A stretch of 64,000 nucleotides of DNA, taken from NCBI RefSeq assembly GCF_020410745.1, contig NZ_CP084528.1, positions 1,612,001-1,676,000 on the forward strand, given 5' to 3'. Both the position numbers and the translations under genes were made by a program. The first letter of the stretch is position 1. Every line of letters begins with the position of its first letter. The DNA comes from Kaistella polysaccharea (lineage in GTDB: Bacteria; Bacteroidota; Bacteroidia; Flavobacteriales; Weeksellaceae). Under the pieces are notes generated by a model, which was not told the origin of the DNA, did no database searches, and saw only the letters and a program-made list of their open reading frames with translations. Positions 7,783-16,311 of this stretch are shown in pieces.

Positions 7783-7824
7783 ATTCAGATCTAAACCTTG
7801 AATTTATTGGTTACAAAATATTGA
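7747..7824 (+). repeat. 78-bp imperfect direct repeat, copy 2
   Basis: Copy 2 of the repeat described at 6153-6230, in the same orientation, 1594 bp downstream. Sixty-five of 78 positions are identical without gaps. Similarity ends sharply on both sides: upstream it runs into the stop of the 126-aa gene, downstream into a region with no match after copy 1. Confidence 0.85.
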
Positions 7825-7857
7825 AATGGTAGCAATGATGGTAGCATATTTTCCATC

Positions 7858-7906
7858 GACCCACCAAACACTGATGAACAGGGAACAGACTGCTTCCCTG
7901 TGGGTC
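7858..7906. other. Nested hairpin near the accessory-region boundary
   Basis: A perfect 8-bp stem ACAGGGAA/TTCCCTGT (7878-7885 with 7894-7901, 8-nt loop) is enclosed by a 5-bp stem GACCC/GGGTC (7858-7862 with 7902-7906). Just before it the 9-mer ATGGTAGCA occurs twice. It could be part of a small RNA ending at the terminator at 7921, or a recombination site. It does not fold as a tRNA. Confidence 0.4.
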
Positions 7907-7920
7907 TACAAATTATTGCT

Positions 7921-7951
7921 AAACGCTTTGAAAATTCAGAGCGTTTTTTTT
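7921..7951 (+). terminator. Rho-independent terminator
   Basis: A 7-bp stem AAACGCT/AGCGTTT (7921-7927 with 7940-7946) is followed by a T tract. It would end plus-strand transcripts from the secreted-protein cassette, or a small RNA from the structured stretch before it. Confidence 0.65.
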
Positions 7952-8062
7952 ATGTGTTTTACAGAAAACAAGTTCTTTAATTAATCGTATTTTAAGAAAA
8001 CAAAATTTAAAAAAACGACCCAATATGATCACCTATTGAGTCGCTAAATTTTGTCGGAGCTG

Positions 8063-8944
8063 TTAATTTGATTTTTTCGCTTTAATCATAGATTCCAGCA
8101 TATCCCACATTTCCTGCGGAATTTCTTCGAGCATATTAAATTCGCCTGCACCTTGCAACCATTCGCCACCATCGATGGTTACGACTTCGCCATTCATATA
8201 TGCAGAATAATCTGAAACAAGATATGCTGCAAGATTAGCCAGCTCTTGATGTTCACCTACTCTTCTCAACGGAACTTTTTTCTTCATATCGAATTTCTCG
8301 GCTAAATCTCCAGGCAACAGTCTTTCCCATGCTCCTTTGGTTGGAAATGGTCCAGGTGCGATCGCATTGAATCTAATTCCATATTTCGCCCATTCTACAG
8401 CTAAACTTCTCGTCATAGCCAATACACCAGCTTTTGCACAAGCTGACGGAACAACGTACGCGGAGCCGGTCCAGGCGTAAGTGGTGACAATATTTAAAAC
8501 CGTTCCGGGAACTTTATTTTCAATCCAATATTTACCAACAGAAAGTGTGCAATTTTTGGTGCCTTTTAAGACAATATCCAAGATTGAATCAAAAGCAGAA
8601 TGTGTTAATCTTTCAGTCGGTGAGATGAAGTTTCCAGCAGCATTGTTCAAAAGAATATCGATTTGCCCAAATTCTTTTACGGCAGCATCTTTCATGGCTT
8701 CAACTTCGTCCCAATTTCTCACGTCGCATTGAACACATAAAACCTTTCCACCGGTTTCTTCTTCAAGCTCTTTGGCTGTATTTTGCAGTTTTTCTAAATT
8801 ACGGGAAGTGATGACCACTTTGGCACCAAGCTGCAGAAAATATTTCGTCATGGCTTTTCCGAGGCCGCTTCCGCCACCAGTGACAATGGCTACTTTATCT
8901 TTTAATGCATCTTCCTTAAGCATTGGTTGAGTATATAAATTCAT
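8063..8944 (-). CDS. SDR-family oxidoreductase, 2,4-dienoyl-CoA reductase-like
   Basis: This 293-residue short-chain dehydrogenase probably uses NADPH to reduce 2,4-dienoyl-CoA intermediates in unsaturated fatty-acid beta-oxidation. The cofactor motif TGGGSGLG lies at residues 22-29 and NNAAG at 100-104. In place of the classical Tyr-x3-Lys pair the active site reads VVPSACAKAG, with Lys171; this Ser/Lys pattern is typical of mitochondrial-type dienoyl-CoA reductases rather than ordinary SDRs. A C-terminal GGEWLQGAGEF region also fits. It is cytoplasmic and stands alone as the first clear core-genome gene right of the accessory region. Another CoA-linked substrate cannot be excluded. Confidence 0.8.
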   Translation of the reverse strand: MNLYTQPMLKEDALKDKVAIVTGGGSGLGKAMTKYFLQLGAKVVITSRNLEKLQNTAKELEEETGGKVLCVQCDVRNWDEVEAMKDAAVKEFGQIDILLNNAAGNFISPTERLTHSAFDSILDIVLKGTKNCTLSVGKYWIENKVPGTVLNIVTTYAWTGSAYVVPSACAKAGVLAMTRSLAVEWAKYGIRFNAIAPGPFPTKGAWERLLPGDLAEKFDMKKKVPLRRVGEHQELANLAAYLVSDYSAYMNGEVVTIDGGEWLQGAGEFNMLEEIPQEMWDMLESMIKAKKSN

Positions 8945-9104
8945 ATTTTTAATGTTTTTGTAAATTTAAGAGAAATAGCTTTAGGAAAGTTACGAAAAGT
9001 TATGCTGAGGATAGAAGCAAAAAATTTGATGTGAAGATGATGTAATGATTAAGCGCTGTTAAATCTTGAAGCTCTAATAACACTCTTGGAAAATAGCGGA
9101 ACTG

Positions 9105-9173
9105 CGCCCCGACTTGAACGGAGCTCTTTTTCTGACGAGGAACGAGGATGAAAAAAGCGGGAGTGGAAGGCGG
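9105..9173. repeat. REP-like imperfect palindromic element
   Basis: This GC-richer block in AT-rich intergenic DNA folds as an imperfect hairpin: CTTTTTC on the left pairs with GAAAAAAG on the right around a GAGGAACGAG loop, with outer partial pairing. It resembles short palindromic repeats scattered in Chryseobacterium-type genomes. No transposase for it lies in the window. The rest of 8945-9243 holds only this and the terminator at 9194. Confidence 0.5.
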
Positions 9174-9193
9174 AAATGTGCGCCCAAATAAAA

Positions 9194-9219
9194 AAACTGT
9201 CCCAAATCTGGAACAGTTT
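9194..9219 (-). terminator. Terminator of the M16 protease gene
   Basis: On the minus strand, a stem of AAACTGT with ACAGTTT (plus two inner GC pairs) is followed by a T tract, 25 bp after the M16 stop. Confidence 0.75.
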
Positions 9220-9243
9220 AATTATAATCTGAAAACGAGCGGT

Positions 9244-12171
9244 TTAATATCCGAAAAGATCTTCTAAAGAGATTTTCTTCACTTCACCCAGTTTCTGCAT
9301 ATCCTTCATCGGAACGTTCTTCTCCGAGGCTACAATCGCGTACGTGTACGGCTTCCCAGAAAAATTAGTTTGGTGGAAATTCTTTAAATCCTGCATCGTG
9401 ATATGATCTACAGCGGTATAAATATTTTTACGTGCATCGTCGGTTAATCCCAATTCTTTTGCCGCCAAATAATTAAAGATGATGTTATCCTGCGTAATTC
9501 GCTCTGTTTGGATGTCCTTTTTCACCTGCGTTTTTGCAAGGTTTAAATTCTCACTTAAATCGGGCATTTTAGTTAAAAGTTCCGTCATCGCGGTCGTGGC
9601 ATCGTTAAACTTATCTGCCTGACTCCCTACATAACTCATCATATAATATTCCTGATCCTTTTTCTGTGGTTGAACATAAATACCATAAGTACTGTAAGCC
9701 AATGCTTTACTCTCTCTAATGGTTTGGAAAACTATGGATCCCATACCACCCCCAAAATAATTGTTAAATACTTTGACGAGCGTATTTTTATTGGCGTCGT
9801 AATTTTCAGTATTTCTGATCCAACGTGTTTCTGCCTGAACCATATCGTAATCTGCAAACAAAACCTGATTTTTGGTTTGTGGCACTTGTTTGAAAACCTT
9901 CGCCGGTGACGCAACAGCAAATTTTGCTGGAACTGGATGCGACATTTTTAGTTTATTTTCCAACTCTTTGATAGAGATCGGGCCGTAATAAATTATCGTC
10001 TGCTCGTATTGATTAAGATTTTTAATTCGACTTACCAATTCTGCAGCAGTCGTTGACTCCAACGCTGCGTTGCTCATCACGTTATTGAATTTATTATTTT
10101 CACCATAAATCGCATAGCTTGTTAAACCTTGAAGGATAGCGCCTTTGTTTGCTTTTACATCTTTTCTCGCTTTTGCCAATCTTTCTTTTAATCCTTTTAA
10201 TGCTGCATCATCAGCTTTTACATTAAGGATTAAATCTTCATACAACTTAACCGCTTTATCAAAATTTTCTTGTAAACCTTCGATTGAAACGGTGGTATAT
10301 TCTTCGCCCGTGGAAACATTAAAACTACTTGCGATTTTGTAAAATGCTTTTGAAATTTCCTCCGACGACATTTTATCGGTCCCTAAAAACTGTAAGTATT
10401 GAGAAGCAAGCGGTTGTTTTAAATCATTTAAGGAACCGATTTTATAGCGGTATTTTAAACGGAAAATCTGATTGTCGGTGTTCGGAACATATAGAATTTC
10501 AGCTTTCCCTAATTTCGATTTCTGAATATCTTTGTTATAATCTAAAAATACCGGTGTAGACGGATTATTTGGCATATTTCCAACCATTTTCACAAAAGCA
10601 GATTGTTTGTCGGCATTCGTTTCAACTGGCGTAATTTGAGGTTTTTCGATTTTCATCGATTTTTCTGATTCGCCTTTTCTTTTCAGAATGGCTACATAAT
10701 TTTCGCCCAAATATTTATTGGCAAAACCTACGATATCTGCTTTTGTGATTTTAGATAAATCATTCACGTAAGCAACCTGATCTCTCCAGTTCAATTCCGA
10801 AGTAAAAGCATCCATCAACGATGACGCTCGGTCACCATAGTTTTCAGAACCATAGATTTTACTCTTTTTAATATTATTGATAATCGAGGTAATAAGATCT
10901 TGATCAAAGTTTCCTTTCTTTAAATTATCAATTTCCCCTAAAACTAAAGTTTTCACCTCATCTAAGCTCTGTCCGTTGGTTGGAGCCGCGCTGATATACA
11001 AAACGCCATAATCTATTAAAGTGAAAGTTTGCGCGGAAGCGCGTAGTAATTTTTGTTTTTTCACCAAGTTTAAATCCATTAAACCGGCTTTTCCATTCGT
11101 TAAAACCTGACCAACTAAATCTGCAATCAGAACATCTTTGTCTTTATTTCCTGGTAATCGGTAACCGATGGTTAAATTTTCGGCGTCAGGACCAGTGATT
11201 TCTTTTACGATTGGTGCTGTGATAGGAGTTTCAGGGGTAAATGTATACTTAGTCACAGGTTTCATTTTCATCTGAGAAAAAGCTTTGTCAACTTTCGCAA
11301 TCACCTCGTCTGGATTGAAATCTCCCGACAGTATTACGCCCATATTATTGGGAACATAATAATTATTAAAATATTTACGAATCTCTATCAGTGACGGATT
11401 TTTTAAATCTTCTACGGTTCCAATCGTAGTTTGCTGTCCGTAATTATGATTTTTAAACAATTCTGCAAATAAAGTTTCGAAAACTTTACTTCCATCGCTA
11501 TCTAAGCTTCTGTTTTTCTCTTCATATACCGCTTCTAATTCAGTATGGAAAATTCTTAAAGTTGGATTACGGAATCGTTCTCCCTGCACCACCAAATATT
11601 TATCGAGCGAGCTGCTTGGAACATCATCAGTATAAACGGTTTGTTCGAAACTCGTAAATGCGTTCGTTCCCTGAGCTCCCATAGAAGTCATCATTTTGTC
11701 GTACTCATTTGCGATTGCAAACTTACTGGCAACACCCGAAACTGAATCTATTTTTTTGTAAATCGCTTTTCGTTGATCTGCATCTTTAGTTTTGTTGTAT
11801 TGCTCATAAAGTGCATCAATTTTATCTAATTCTACCTTTTCTTTGGCCCAATCCAGCGAACCATATTTATCAGTGCCCTTAAAAAGCATATGCTCAAGGT
11901 AATGCGCCAAACCAGTATTGGTTCTTGGATCGGTTTTACTTCCAGCTTTTATGGCAACATACGCCTGAATTCTGGGATCTGTTTTTGTAGGACTTAAAAT
12001 CACGGTTAAGCCGTTCTTTAAAGTATAAAAACGGGCATTCATCGGATCGTTGGAAACATACTTATAGGTATATCCATTTCCGGAGGCTTCTTTCCACTCA
12101 AACTGTTTCTGAGCAAAAGTCAGAACAGCAAAGAATAAAGCTGTAATTGTGAAGGAGAGTTTTTTAAACAT
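9244..12171 (-). CDS. M16 family zinc metalloprotease (pitrilysin-like), exported
   Basis: This 975-residue protein has a signal peptide cleaved near residue 20 (TFA-Q), so it acts in the periplasm or outer envelope. The inverted zinc-binding motif HxxEH is at His90, Glu93 and His94 (HYLEHMLFKGT), and the third ligand Glu lies further on in the EAVYEEKNR stretch. The length matches the two-half M16 peptidases with four similar domains, the C-terminal half being the inactive partner (with a GGGMGS segment). These enzymes degrade peptides. It follows yhhN on the same strand with a 55-bp gap and ends in its own terminator. Confidence 0.9.
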   Translation of the reverse strand: MFKKLSFTITALFFAVLTFAQKQFEWKEASGNGYTYKYVSNDPMNARFYTLKNGLTVILSPTKTDPRIQAYVAIKAGSKTDPRTNTGLAHYLEHMLFKGTDKYGSLDWAKEKVELDKIDALYEQYNKTKDADQRKAIYKKIDSVSGVASKFAIANEYDKMMTSMGAQGTNAFTSFEQTVYTDDVPSSSLDKYLVVQGERFRNPTLRIFHTELEAVYEEKNRSLDSDGSKVFETLFAELFKNHNYGQQTTIGTVEDLKNPSLIEIRKYFNNYYVPNNMGVILSGDFNPDEVIAKVDKAFSQMKMKPVTKYTFTPETPITAPIVKEITGPDAENLTIGYRLPGNKDKDVLIADLVGQVLTNGKAGLMDLNLVKKQKLLRASAQTFTLIDYGVLYISAAPTNGQSLDEVKTLVLGEIDNLKKGNFDQDLITSIINNIKKSKIYGSENYGDRASSLMDAFTSELNWRDQVAYVNDLSKITKADIVGFANKYLGENYVAILKRKGESEKSMKIEKPQITPVETNADKQSAFVKMVGNMPNNPSTPVFLDYNKDIQKSKLGKAEILYVPNTDNQIFRLKYRYKIGSLNDLKQPLASQYLQFLGTDKMSSEEISKAFYKIASSFNVSTGEEYTTVSIEGLQENFDKAVKLYEDLILNVKADDAALKGLKERLAKARKDVKANKGAILQGLTSYAIYGENNKFNNVMSNAALESTTAAELVSRIKNLNQYEQTIIYYGPISIKELENKLKMSHPVPAKFAVASPAKVFKQVPQTKNQVLFADYDMVQAETRWIRNTENYDANKNTLVKVFNNYFGGGMGSIVFQTIRESKALAYSTYGIYVQPQKKDQEYYMMSYVGSQADKFNDATTAMTELLTKMPDLSENLNLAKTQVKKDIQTERITQDNIIFNYLAAKELGLTDDARKNIYTAVDHITMQDLKNFHQTNFSGKPYTYAIVASEKNVPMKDMQKLGEVKKISLEDLFGY

Positions 12172-12226
12172 AGATTATATTTTATAAAGGATTAGACGAA
12201 TTTTTTTTCGAAATGTTTCACCGTAT

Positions 12227-12853
12227 TCAATTTATTTTAAATGAAAGCATTCCTCTCACCAAAAACCACTGCGCCGAAAGGTAAGTCATCATTACCAACA
12301 AATTGAGTATTATCAAAGGTTGCAAGAAAAGATATACGGAAAGTAGCGTATCTGAAATCAGAAACAGAAGCGCACCAATAATCAAATTTCTGTTCTGCGT
12401 TTTAAGAGCAGTATACATCATCACAGAAATTACAACAGCATAGATAGCCACTGGAATTTTCATTTCTTTTAAATAGGGAAAAAGGAAAACGAGTAAGGTG
12501 GTTGCAAAGAGACCAAGAATAATCGGCCAAAATTTCCAAATACTATTTTGAGTTTTTTTCCTAAAAGAAATAATATAGAAAACATGAGCCAATAAAAAAC
12601 TACCTAACCCGGGCAGAAAACCCCATTTAAAAAGAAGAAACAAATCTCCGAAAAAGCTAAGGACCAAACCCGCCAAAAACAATTTATCCAATTGAATTTT
12701 TTCTGATTTTACTTGTGAAAAATAAATTAAAATTAAAATCGGAAGCAAAATCGGTTTGGTAAAAAATCGAAGTTCTGTTTGATTATTGAAAACCAAAAAC
12801 AAGTCAATGGCAAAAAAGATGATTAATACAATCTGTAAAATTTTTGATCTCAT
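12227..12853 (-). CDS. YhhN family membrane protein (lysoplasmalogenase-like)
   Basis: This 208-residue protein is almost wholly hydrophobic, with about seven or eight membrane helices. The family signature is visible as KPILLPILIL near residues 33-42 and a SFFGDLFLLF...GLGSFLLAHVFYI run near residues 67-95, as in YhhN/TMEM86, some of which hydrolyse lysoplasmalogen. Bacterial substrates are mostly unknown. It lies 47 bp downstream of the dihydroorotase-family gene on the same strand and is probably co-transcribed, with no evident functional link. Confidence 0.8.
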   Translation of the reverse strand: MRSKILQIVLIIFFAIDLFLVFNNQTELRFFTKPILLPILILIYFSQVKSEKIQLDKLFLAGLVLSFFGDLFLLFKWGFLPGLGSFLLAHVFYIISFRKKTQNSIWKFWPIILGLFATTLLVFLFPYLKEMKIPVAIYAVVISVMMYTALKTQNRNLIIGALLFLISDTLLSVYLFLQPLIILNLLVMMTYLSAQWFLVRGMLSFKIN

Positions 12854-12900
12854 TAATTCAATCTTTTTTCTCGTAATTTATAGGGATACGCTAATGTAAT

Positions 12901-14253
12901 TCAAATAATCGAATTTGATGACCTTTCAAAAAGCAATCTTTCGCCATGTTTTTCTTCAGAAATTTTTCCGTTTTCATAGGCCAAAAATCCGTTGACGAAC
13001 GTATGTGTTATTTTCGAATGAAATTCAGTTCCTTCAAACGGACTCCAACCACATTTGTAAAGAATGTTTTCTTTTGAAACCATGTAACTTTCATTTAAAT
13101 CAACCAAAACCAAATCTGCTTTAAAACCTTCTTTGATGAAACCGCGTTTTTCAATCTCAAAAAGAATTGCTGGATTATGACACATTTTCTCTACGATTTT
13201 TTCTAAAGAAATTTTTTCATTTTTAAAATTTTCCAGCATTACATTTAAAGCGTGCTGAACCAAAGGTCCGCCGGAAGGTGCGTGTAAATATTTTTGAGAT
13301 TTCTCTTCTAAAGTATGCGGAGCGTGATCCGTCGCAATGACATCAATTCGATCATCCAACAAAGCTTCCCATAATCCGTCTTGATCTTTTTGCGTTTTAA
13401 CCGCAGGATTCCATTTGATGAAATTTCCTTTGGTTTCGTAATCTACATTGGTGAAACTTAGATGATGAACACAAACTTCTGCAGTGATTTTTTTGTCTTT
13501 TAGAGGAATATCATTTCTGAAAAGTTCCATTTCTTTTGCGGTCGATAAGTGAAAAATATGCAATCGCGCTCCCGTTTTTTTCGCCAGCTCAATTGCTTTT
13601 GACGAGGAAATATAACACGCTTCTTCGCTGCGAATTAAATGATGCGCAGTTACAGGAATATCGTCGCCATATTTTTCTTTAAAGATTTCCGTATTTTTTC
13701 TGATCGTTGCTTCATCTTCACAATGCACCGCAATCAACATTTTTGTACTGCTAAAAATCTTTTCTAAAGTTTCTAGATTATCTACCAACATGTTTCCGGT
13801 TGAAGAACCAAGGAACAATTTAATTCCCGCCACATTTCGTGGATTGGTTTTTAAAACTTCTTCTAAATTATCATTCGTTCCACCCATCAAAAACGAATAA
13901 TTGGCAAATGATTTCTCGGCAGCAATTTTATATTTATCTTCTAATAATTCCTGAGTAACGGCATTTGGAACCGTATTCGGCTGCTCCATAAAACTCGTAA
14001 TTCCACCTGCAACAGCAGCTCTGGATTCACTTTCGATATCGCCCTTCCAAGTTAAACCCGGTTCCCGAAAATGAACTTGATCATCAATAATTCCCGGAAG
14101 AAGATATTTTCCGGTAGCATCAATAATTTGATCAATATTTTCCTCAGAAATATTCTTTCCGATTTTTGAAATTAAATCATTTTCGATGAGAACATCACTT
14201 TCAATAATTTGATTTTCATTGACGATTGTAGCGTTTTTGAGGAGGATTTTCAT
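12901..14253 (-). CDS. pyrC: Dihydroorotase-family amidohydrolase (class I)
   Basis: This 450-residue cytoplasmic metal-dependent amidohydrolase probably cyclises carbamoyl-aspartate in pyrimidine synthesis. Visible signatures are VHFREPG at 60-66, the lysine that would be carboxylated (Lys145 in GIKLFLGSST), HCED at 177-180, and ATDHAPH at 307-313. The first histidine of the usual HxH pair is Gln59 (DDQVH), which I recall as common in flavobacterial members. The ATG at 14253 is preferred; an in-frame TTG at 14268 extends it. It diverges from the flippase gene, with separate promoters for each. Allantoinase-like or inactive alternatives are less likely but possible given Gln59. Confidence 0.85.
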   Translation of the reverse strand: MKILLKNATIVNENQIIESDVLIENDLISKIGKNISEENIDQIIDATGKYLLPGIIDDQVHFREPGLTWKGDIESESRAAVAGGITSFMEQPNTVPNAVTQELLEDKYKIAAEKSFANYSFLMGGTNDNLEEVLKTNPRNVAGIKLFLGSSTGNMLVDNLETLEKIFSSTKMLIAVHCEDEATIRKNTEIFKEKYGDDIPVTAHHLIRSEEACYISSSKAIELAKKTGARLHIFHLSTAKEMELFRNDIPLKDKKITAEVCVHHLSFTNVDYETKGNFIKWNPAVKTQKDQDGLWEALLDDRIDVIATDHAPHTLEEKSQKYLHAPSGGPLVQHALNVMLENFKNEKISLEKIVEKMCHNPAILFEIEKRGFIKEGFKADLVLVDLNESYMVSKENILYKCGWSPFEGTEFHSKITHTFVNGFLAYENGKISEEKHGERLLFERSSNSII

Positions 14254-14271
14254 GGGAATCGGTTTCAACCG

Positions 14272-14300
14272 TAAATTTAAGGTTTTATTTGAAGTTCAAA
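14272..14300 (-). promoter_or_regulatory. Putative promoter of the dihydroorotase gene
   Basis: On the minus strand, TTTG (14300-14297) is 17 nt from TAAATTTA (14279-14272), a -7 box with one mismatch. The box ends 18 nt before the ATG at 14253. Confidence 0.5.
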
Positions 14301-14320
14301 AATTGCGTTTTAAAATTTTT

Positions 14321-14328
14321 TACATTTG
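14321..14328 (+). promoter_or_regulatory. -7 box of the flippase-dut operon
   Basis: TACATTTG is an exact TAnnTTTG match 19 nt before the TTG start at 14348. The nearest TTG (14303) is 15 nt upstream, slightly short of normal spacing. Confidence 0.45.
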
Positions 14329-14347
14329 CAAAAATTAAATTACCACT

Positions 14348-15799
14348 TTGTATAAAAAATTATTAGGACAAACCGCCATTTACGGATTAAGTACCGTGAT
14401 TATACGTTTGTTCCCATTTATTATAAGTCCTTTTGTAACGCACGCTTTTGGACCTTCTTATTTGGCTCCGTTTATTGACTTTTACTCAGTTGCCGGAATC
14501 ATCATCGTTTTGCTTTCGCATGGAATGGAAACCACATTCTTCCGTTTTGCCGAAAAAGAAGAAAACATCACGAAATTAATATCAACCGCTACAATAAGCG
14601 TCATTGCCGCTTCCGTTTTGTTTATGGTTTTCGCCTATATTTTCCGGCAAGATTTAGCGATTGCTTTTAAAACACCTGATCAAATCAACCTTTTAACGAT
14701 GATGCTTTTCGTTTTAGGTTTGGATGGACTTTCTACGATGCCTTTTGTAATATTAAGGAAAACTGGTCGCCCTAAAAAGTTTGCCATTATTAAAATTATT
14801 AATGGCATCATCAATTTTTTATTGGTTGTTTTCTTCATTGTAATCTTACCAAAACTTGGAAGCAAAGGTCTTTTCGGATTTACTTATGATAAAAATTTCG
14901 GTATTGGATATGTTTTTGTGGCAAATTTGGTTGCAAGTGCAGTCACATTTTTATTGCTTGCTCAGGAAATAAAATCCGTTCGAATTGCCGGTTTTGACTG
15001 GAATCTCTGGAAAAAAATGATGGCGTATTCTTGGCCAATTACGATTGCAGGTTTAGCTGGAGTAATCAACGAAACCATGGATCGGCAATTTTTAAAATAT
15101 CTTTTACCAGACGGAATTAATACAGAACAAATGGCAATTTACGGAGCGGTTTGTAAAATTGTGACGTTCTTAACTTTGTTTCGTCAAGCGTATCTTTTGG
15201 GAATTGAACCTTTCTTTTTCTCCCATGCGAAAAATGAAAACTCGGGGAAATCTTACGCGAAATTGATGGATATGTTCGTGATTGTAAATTGTATTATCTT
15301 ACTCGCGTTGTGTGTGAATTTGAATTGGCTGGCAAAACTTTATCTTTCAAATCCTGCTTATAATGAAGGAATTCCGATTGTTCCGATTGTTTTGATGGCC
15401 GCAGTTTTTCTCGGAATTTATTTAAATATGTCGGTTTGGTATAAACTTTCCGATAAAACGATTTTCGGAGCATATCTTTCGGTTCTTGGAGCTGTAGTTA
15501 CGATTGGAATAAATATTTACTTCATCCCGATTTACGGTTATTGGGCGTCAACTTGGGCCACTTTTTTAAGTTATTTTACCATGATGGTCGTTTCCTATTT
15601 TTTGGGTCAATATTTTTATCCAGTTCCGTATCACATGAAAAAAATTATAGGATATCTTGGATTGAGTTTTTTCTTATCTGCAATTTCGTTTTATGCATTA
15701 GATGGAAATTTAATCATCGGGAATCTATTTTTAATCCTATTTTTGGCTATCATTTTTTACTTCGAAAAAGAAACTATCATGAGATTTAAAAAAAGTTAA
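14348..15799 (+). CDS. Wzx-like polysaccharide flippase / lipid II flippase-family membrane protein
   Basis: This 483-residue membrane protein has about 12-14 helices and belongs to the MVF/polysaccharide-transporter superfamily, which moves lipid-linked glycans across the inner membrane. The start is TTG: no ATG is near, and the family begins [14 protein letters not shown], which follows directly. An FFRFAE motif near residue 62 and a KMMAYSWPI stretch near residue 221 are typical. It leads a plus-strand gene run, and dut starts 1 nt after its stop. The substrate could be an O-antigen or other cell-surface glycan intermediate. Confidence 0.82.
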   Translation: MYKKLLGQTAIYGLSTVIIRLFPFIISPFVTHAFGPSYLAPFIDFYSVAGIIIVLLSHGMETTFFRFAEKEENITKLISTATISVIAASVLFMVFAYIFRQDLAIAFKTPDQINLLTMMLFVLGLDGLSTMPFVILRKTGRPKKFAIIKIINGIINFLLVVFFIVILPKLGSKGLFGFTYDKNFGIGYVFVANLVASAVTFLLLAQEIKSVRIAGFDWNLWKKMMAYSWPITIAGLAGVINETMDRQFLKYLLPDGINTEQMAIYGAVCKIVTFLTLFRQAYLLGIEPFFFSHAKNENSGKSYAKLMDMFVIVNCIILLALCVNLNWLAKLYLSNPAYNEGIPIVPIVLMAAVFLGIYLNMSVWYKLSDKTIFGAYLSVLGAVVTIGINIYFIPIYGYWASTWATFLSYFTMMVVSYFLGQYFYPVPYHMKKIIGYLGLSFFLSAISFYALDGNLIIGNLFLILFLAIIFYFEKETIMRFKKS

Positions 15800-15800
15800 A

Positions 15801-16232
15801 ATGAAAATAAATATTATCAATAAATCAAAAAATTCTCTGCCAAAATACCAAACTGAACTTTCAGCTGGAATGGATTTATCTGCGAATTTGGCAGAAAGTA
15901 TTACTTTGAAACCCTTAGAAAGAAAATTAATCCCGACGGGTTTATTTCTGGAACTTCCTGAAGGTTTTGAAGCACAGATTCGTCCACGAAGTGGCTTGGC
16001 AATTAAGAATGGAATTAGTGTTTTAAATGCGCCCGGAACTATTGACGCTGATTATCGGGGAGAAATTGGCGTTATTTTAGTAAATTTGTCCGCAGACGAG
16101 TTTACCATCAATAATGGAGACCGCGTGGCTCAAATGGTCATCGCAAAATATGAAACCGCAGAATGGCAAACTGTGAATTCCCTGAACCAAACTGAGCGCG
16201 GAGAAGGAGGATTCGGAAGTACGACGACCTAA
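15801..16232 (+). CDS. dut: dUTP diphosphatase
   Basis: This 143-residue trimeric-type dUTPase hydrolyses dUTP to dUMP and PPi, keeping uracil out of DNA and supplying dUMP. All five family motifs are visible: AGMDLSA (motif 1, about residues 22-28), RPRSGLA (2), [14 protein letters not shown] (3, with the catalytic Asp), GDRVAQMV (4), and the flexible C-terminal RGEGGFGST (5). The length is normal. It begins 1 nt after the flippase gene and is followed by the nucleotidyltransferase after 79 nt. Confidence 0.97.
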   Translation: MKINIINKSKNSLPKYQTELSAGMDLSANLAESITLKPLERKLIPTGLFLELPEGFEAQIRPRSGLAIKNGISVLNAPGTIDADYRGEIGVILVNLSADEFTINNGDRVAQMVIAKYETAEWQTVNSLNQTERGEGGFGSTTT

Positions 16233-16311
16233 GAAATACGATAATTAAATGATGATGTTACTACTAAATCGGTTTTTCAGATTTAGTATTAACTTAAAAA
16301 ATAAAAGAAAT

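Noticed and set aside
7858-7951. Possible tRNA or tmRNA end at the island boundary
   Set aside because: The stems do not match a cloverleaf, there is no T-loop motif, and no CCA-type end. It is kept only as an unassigned structured stretch.
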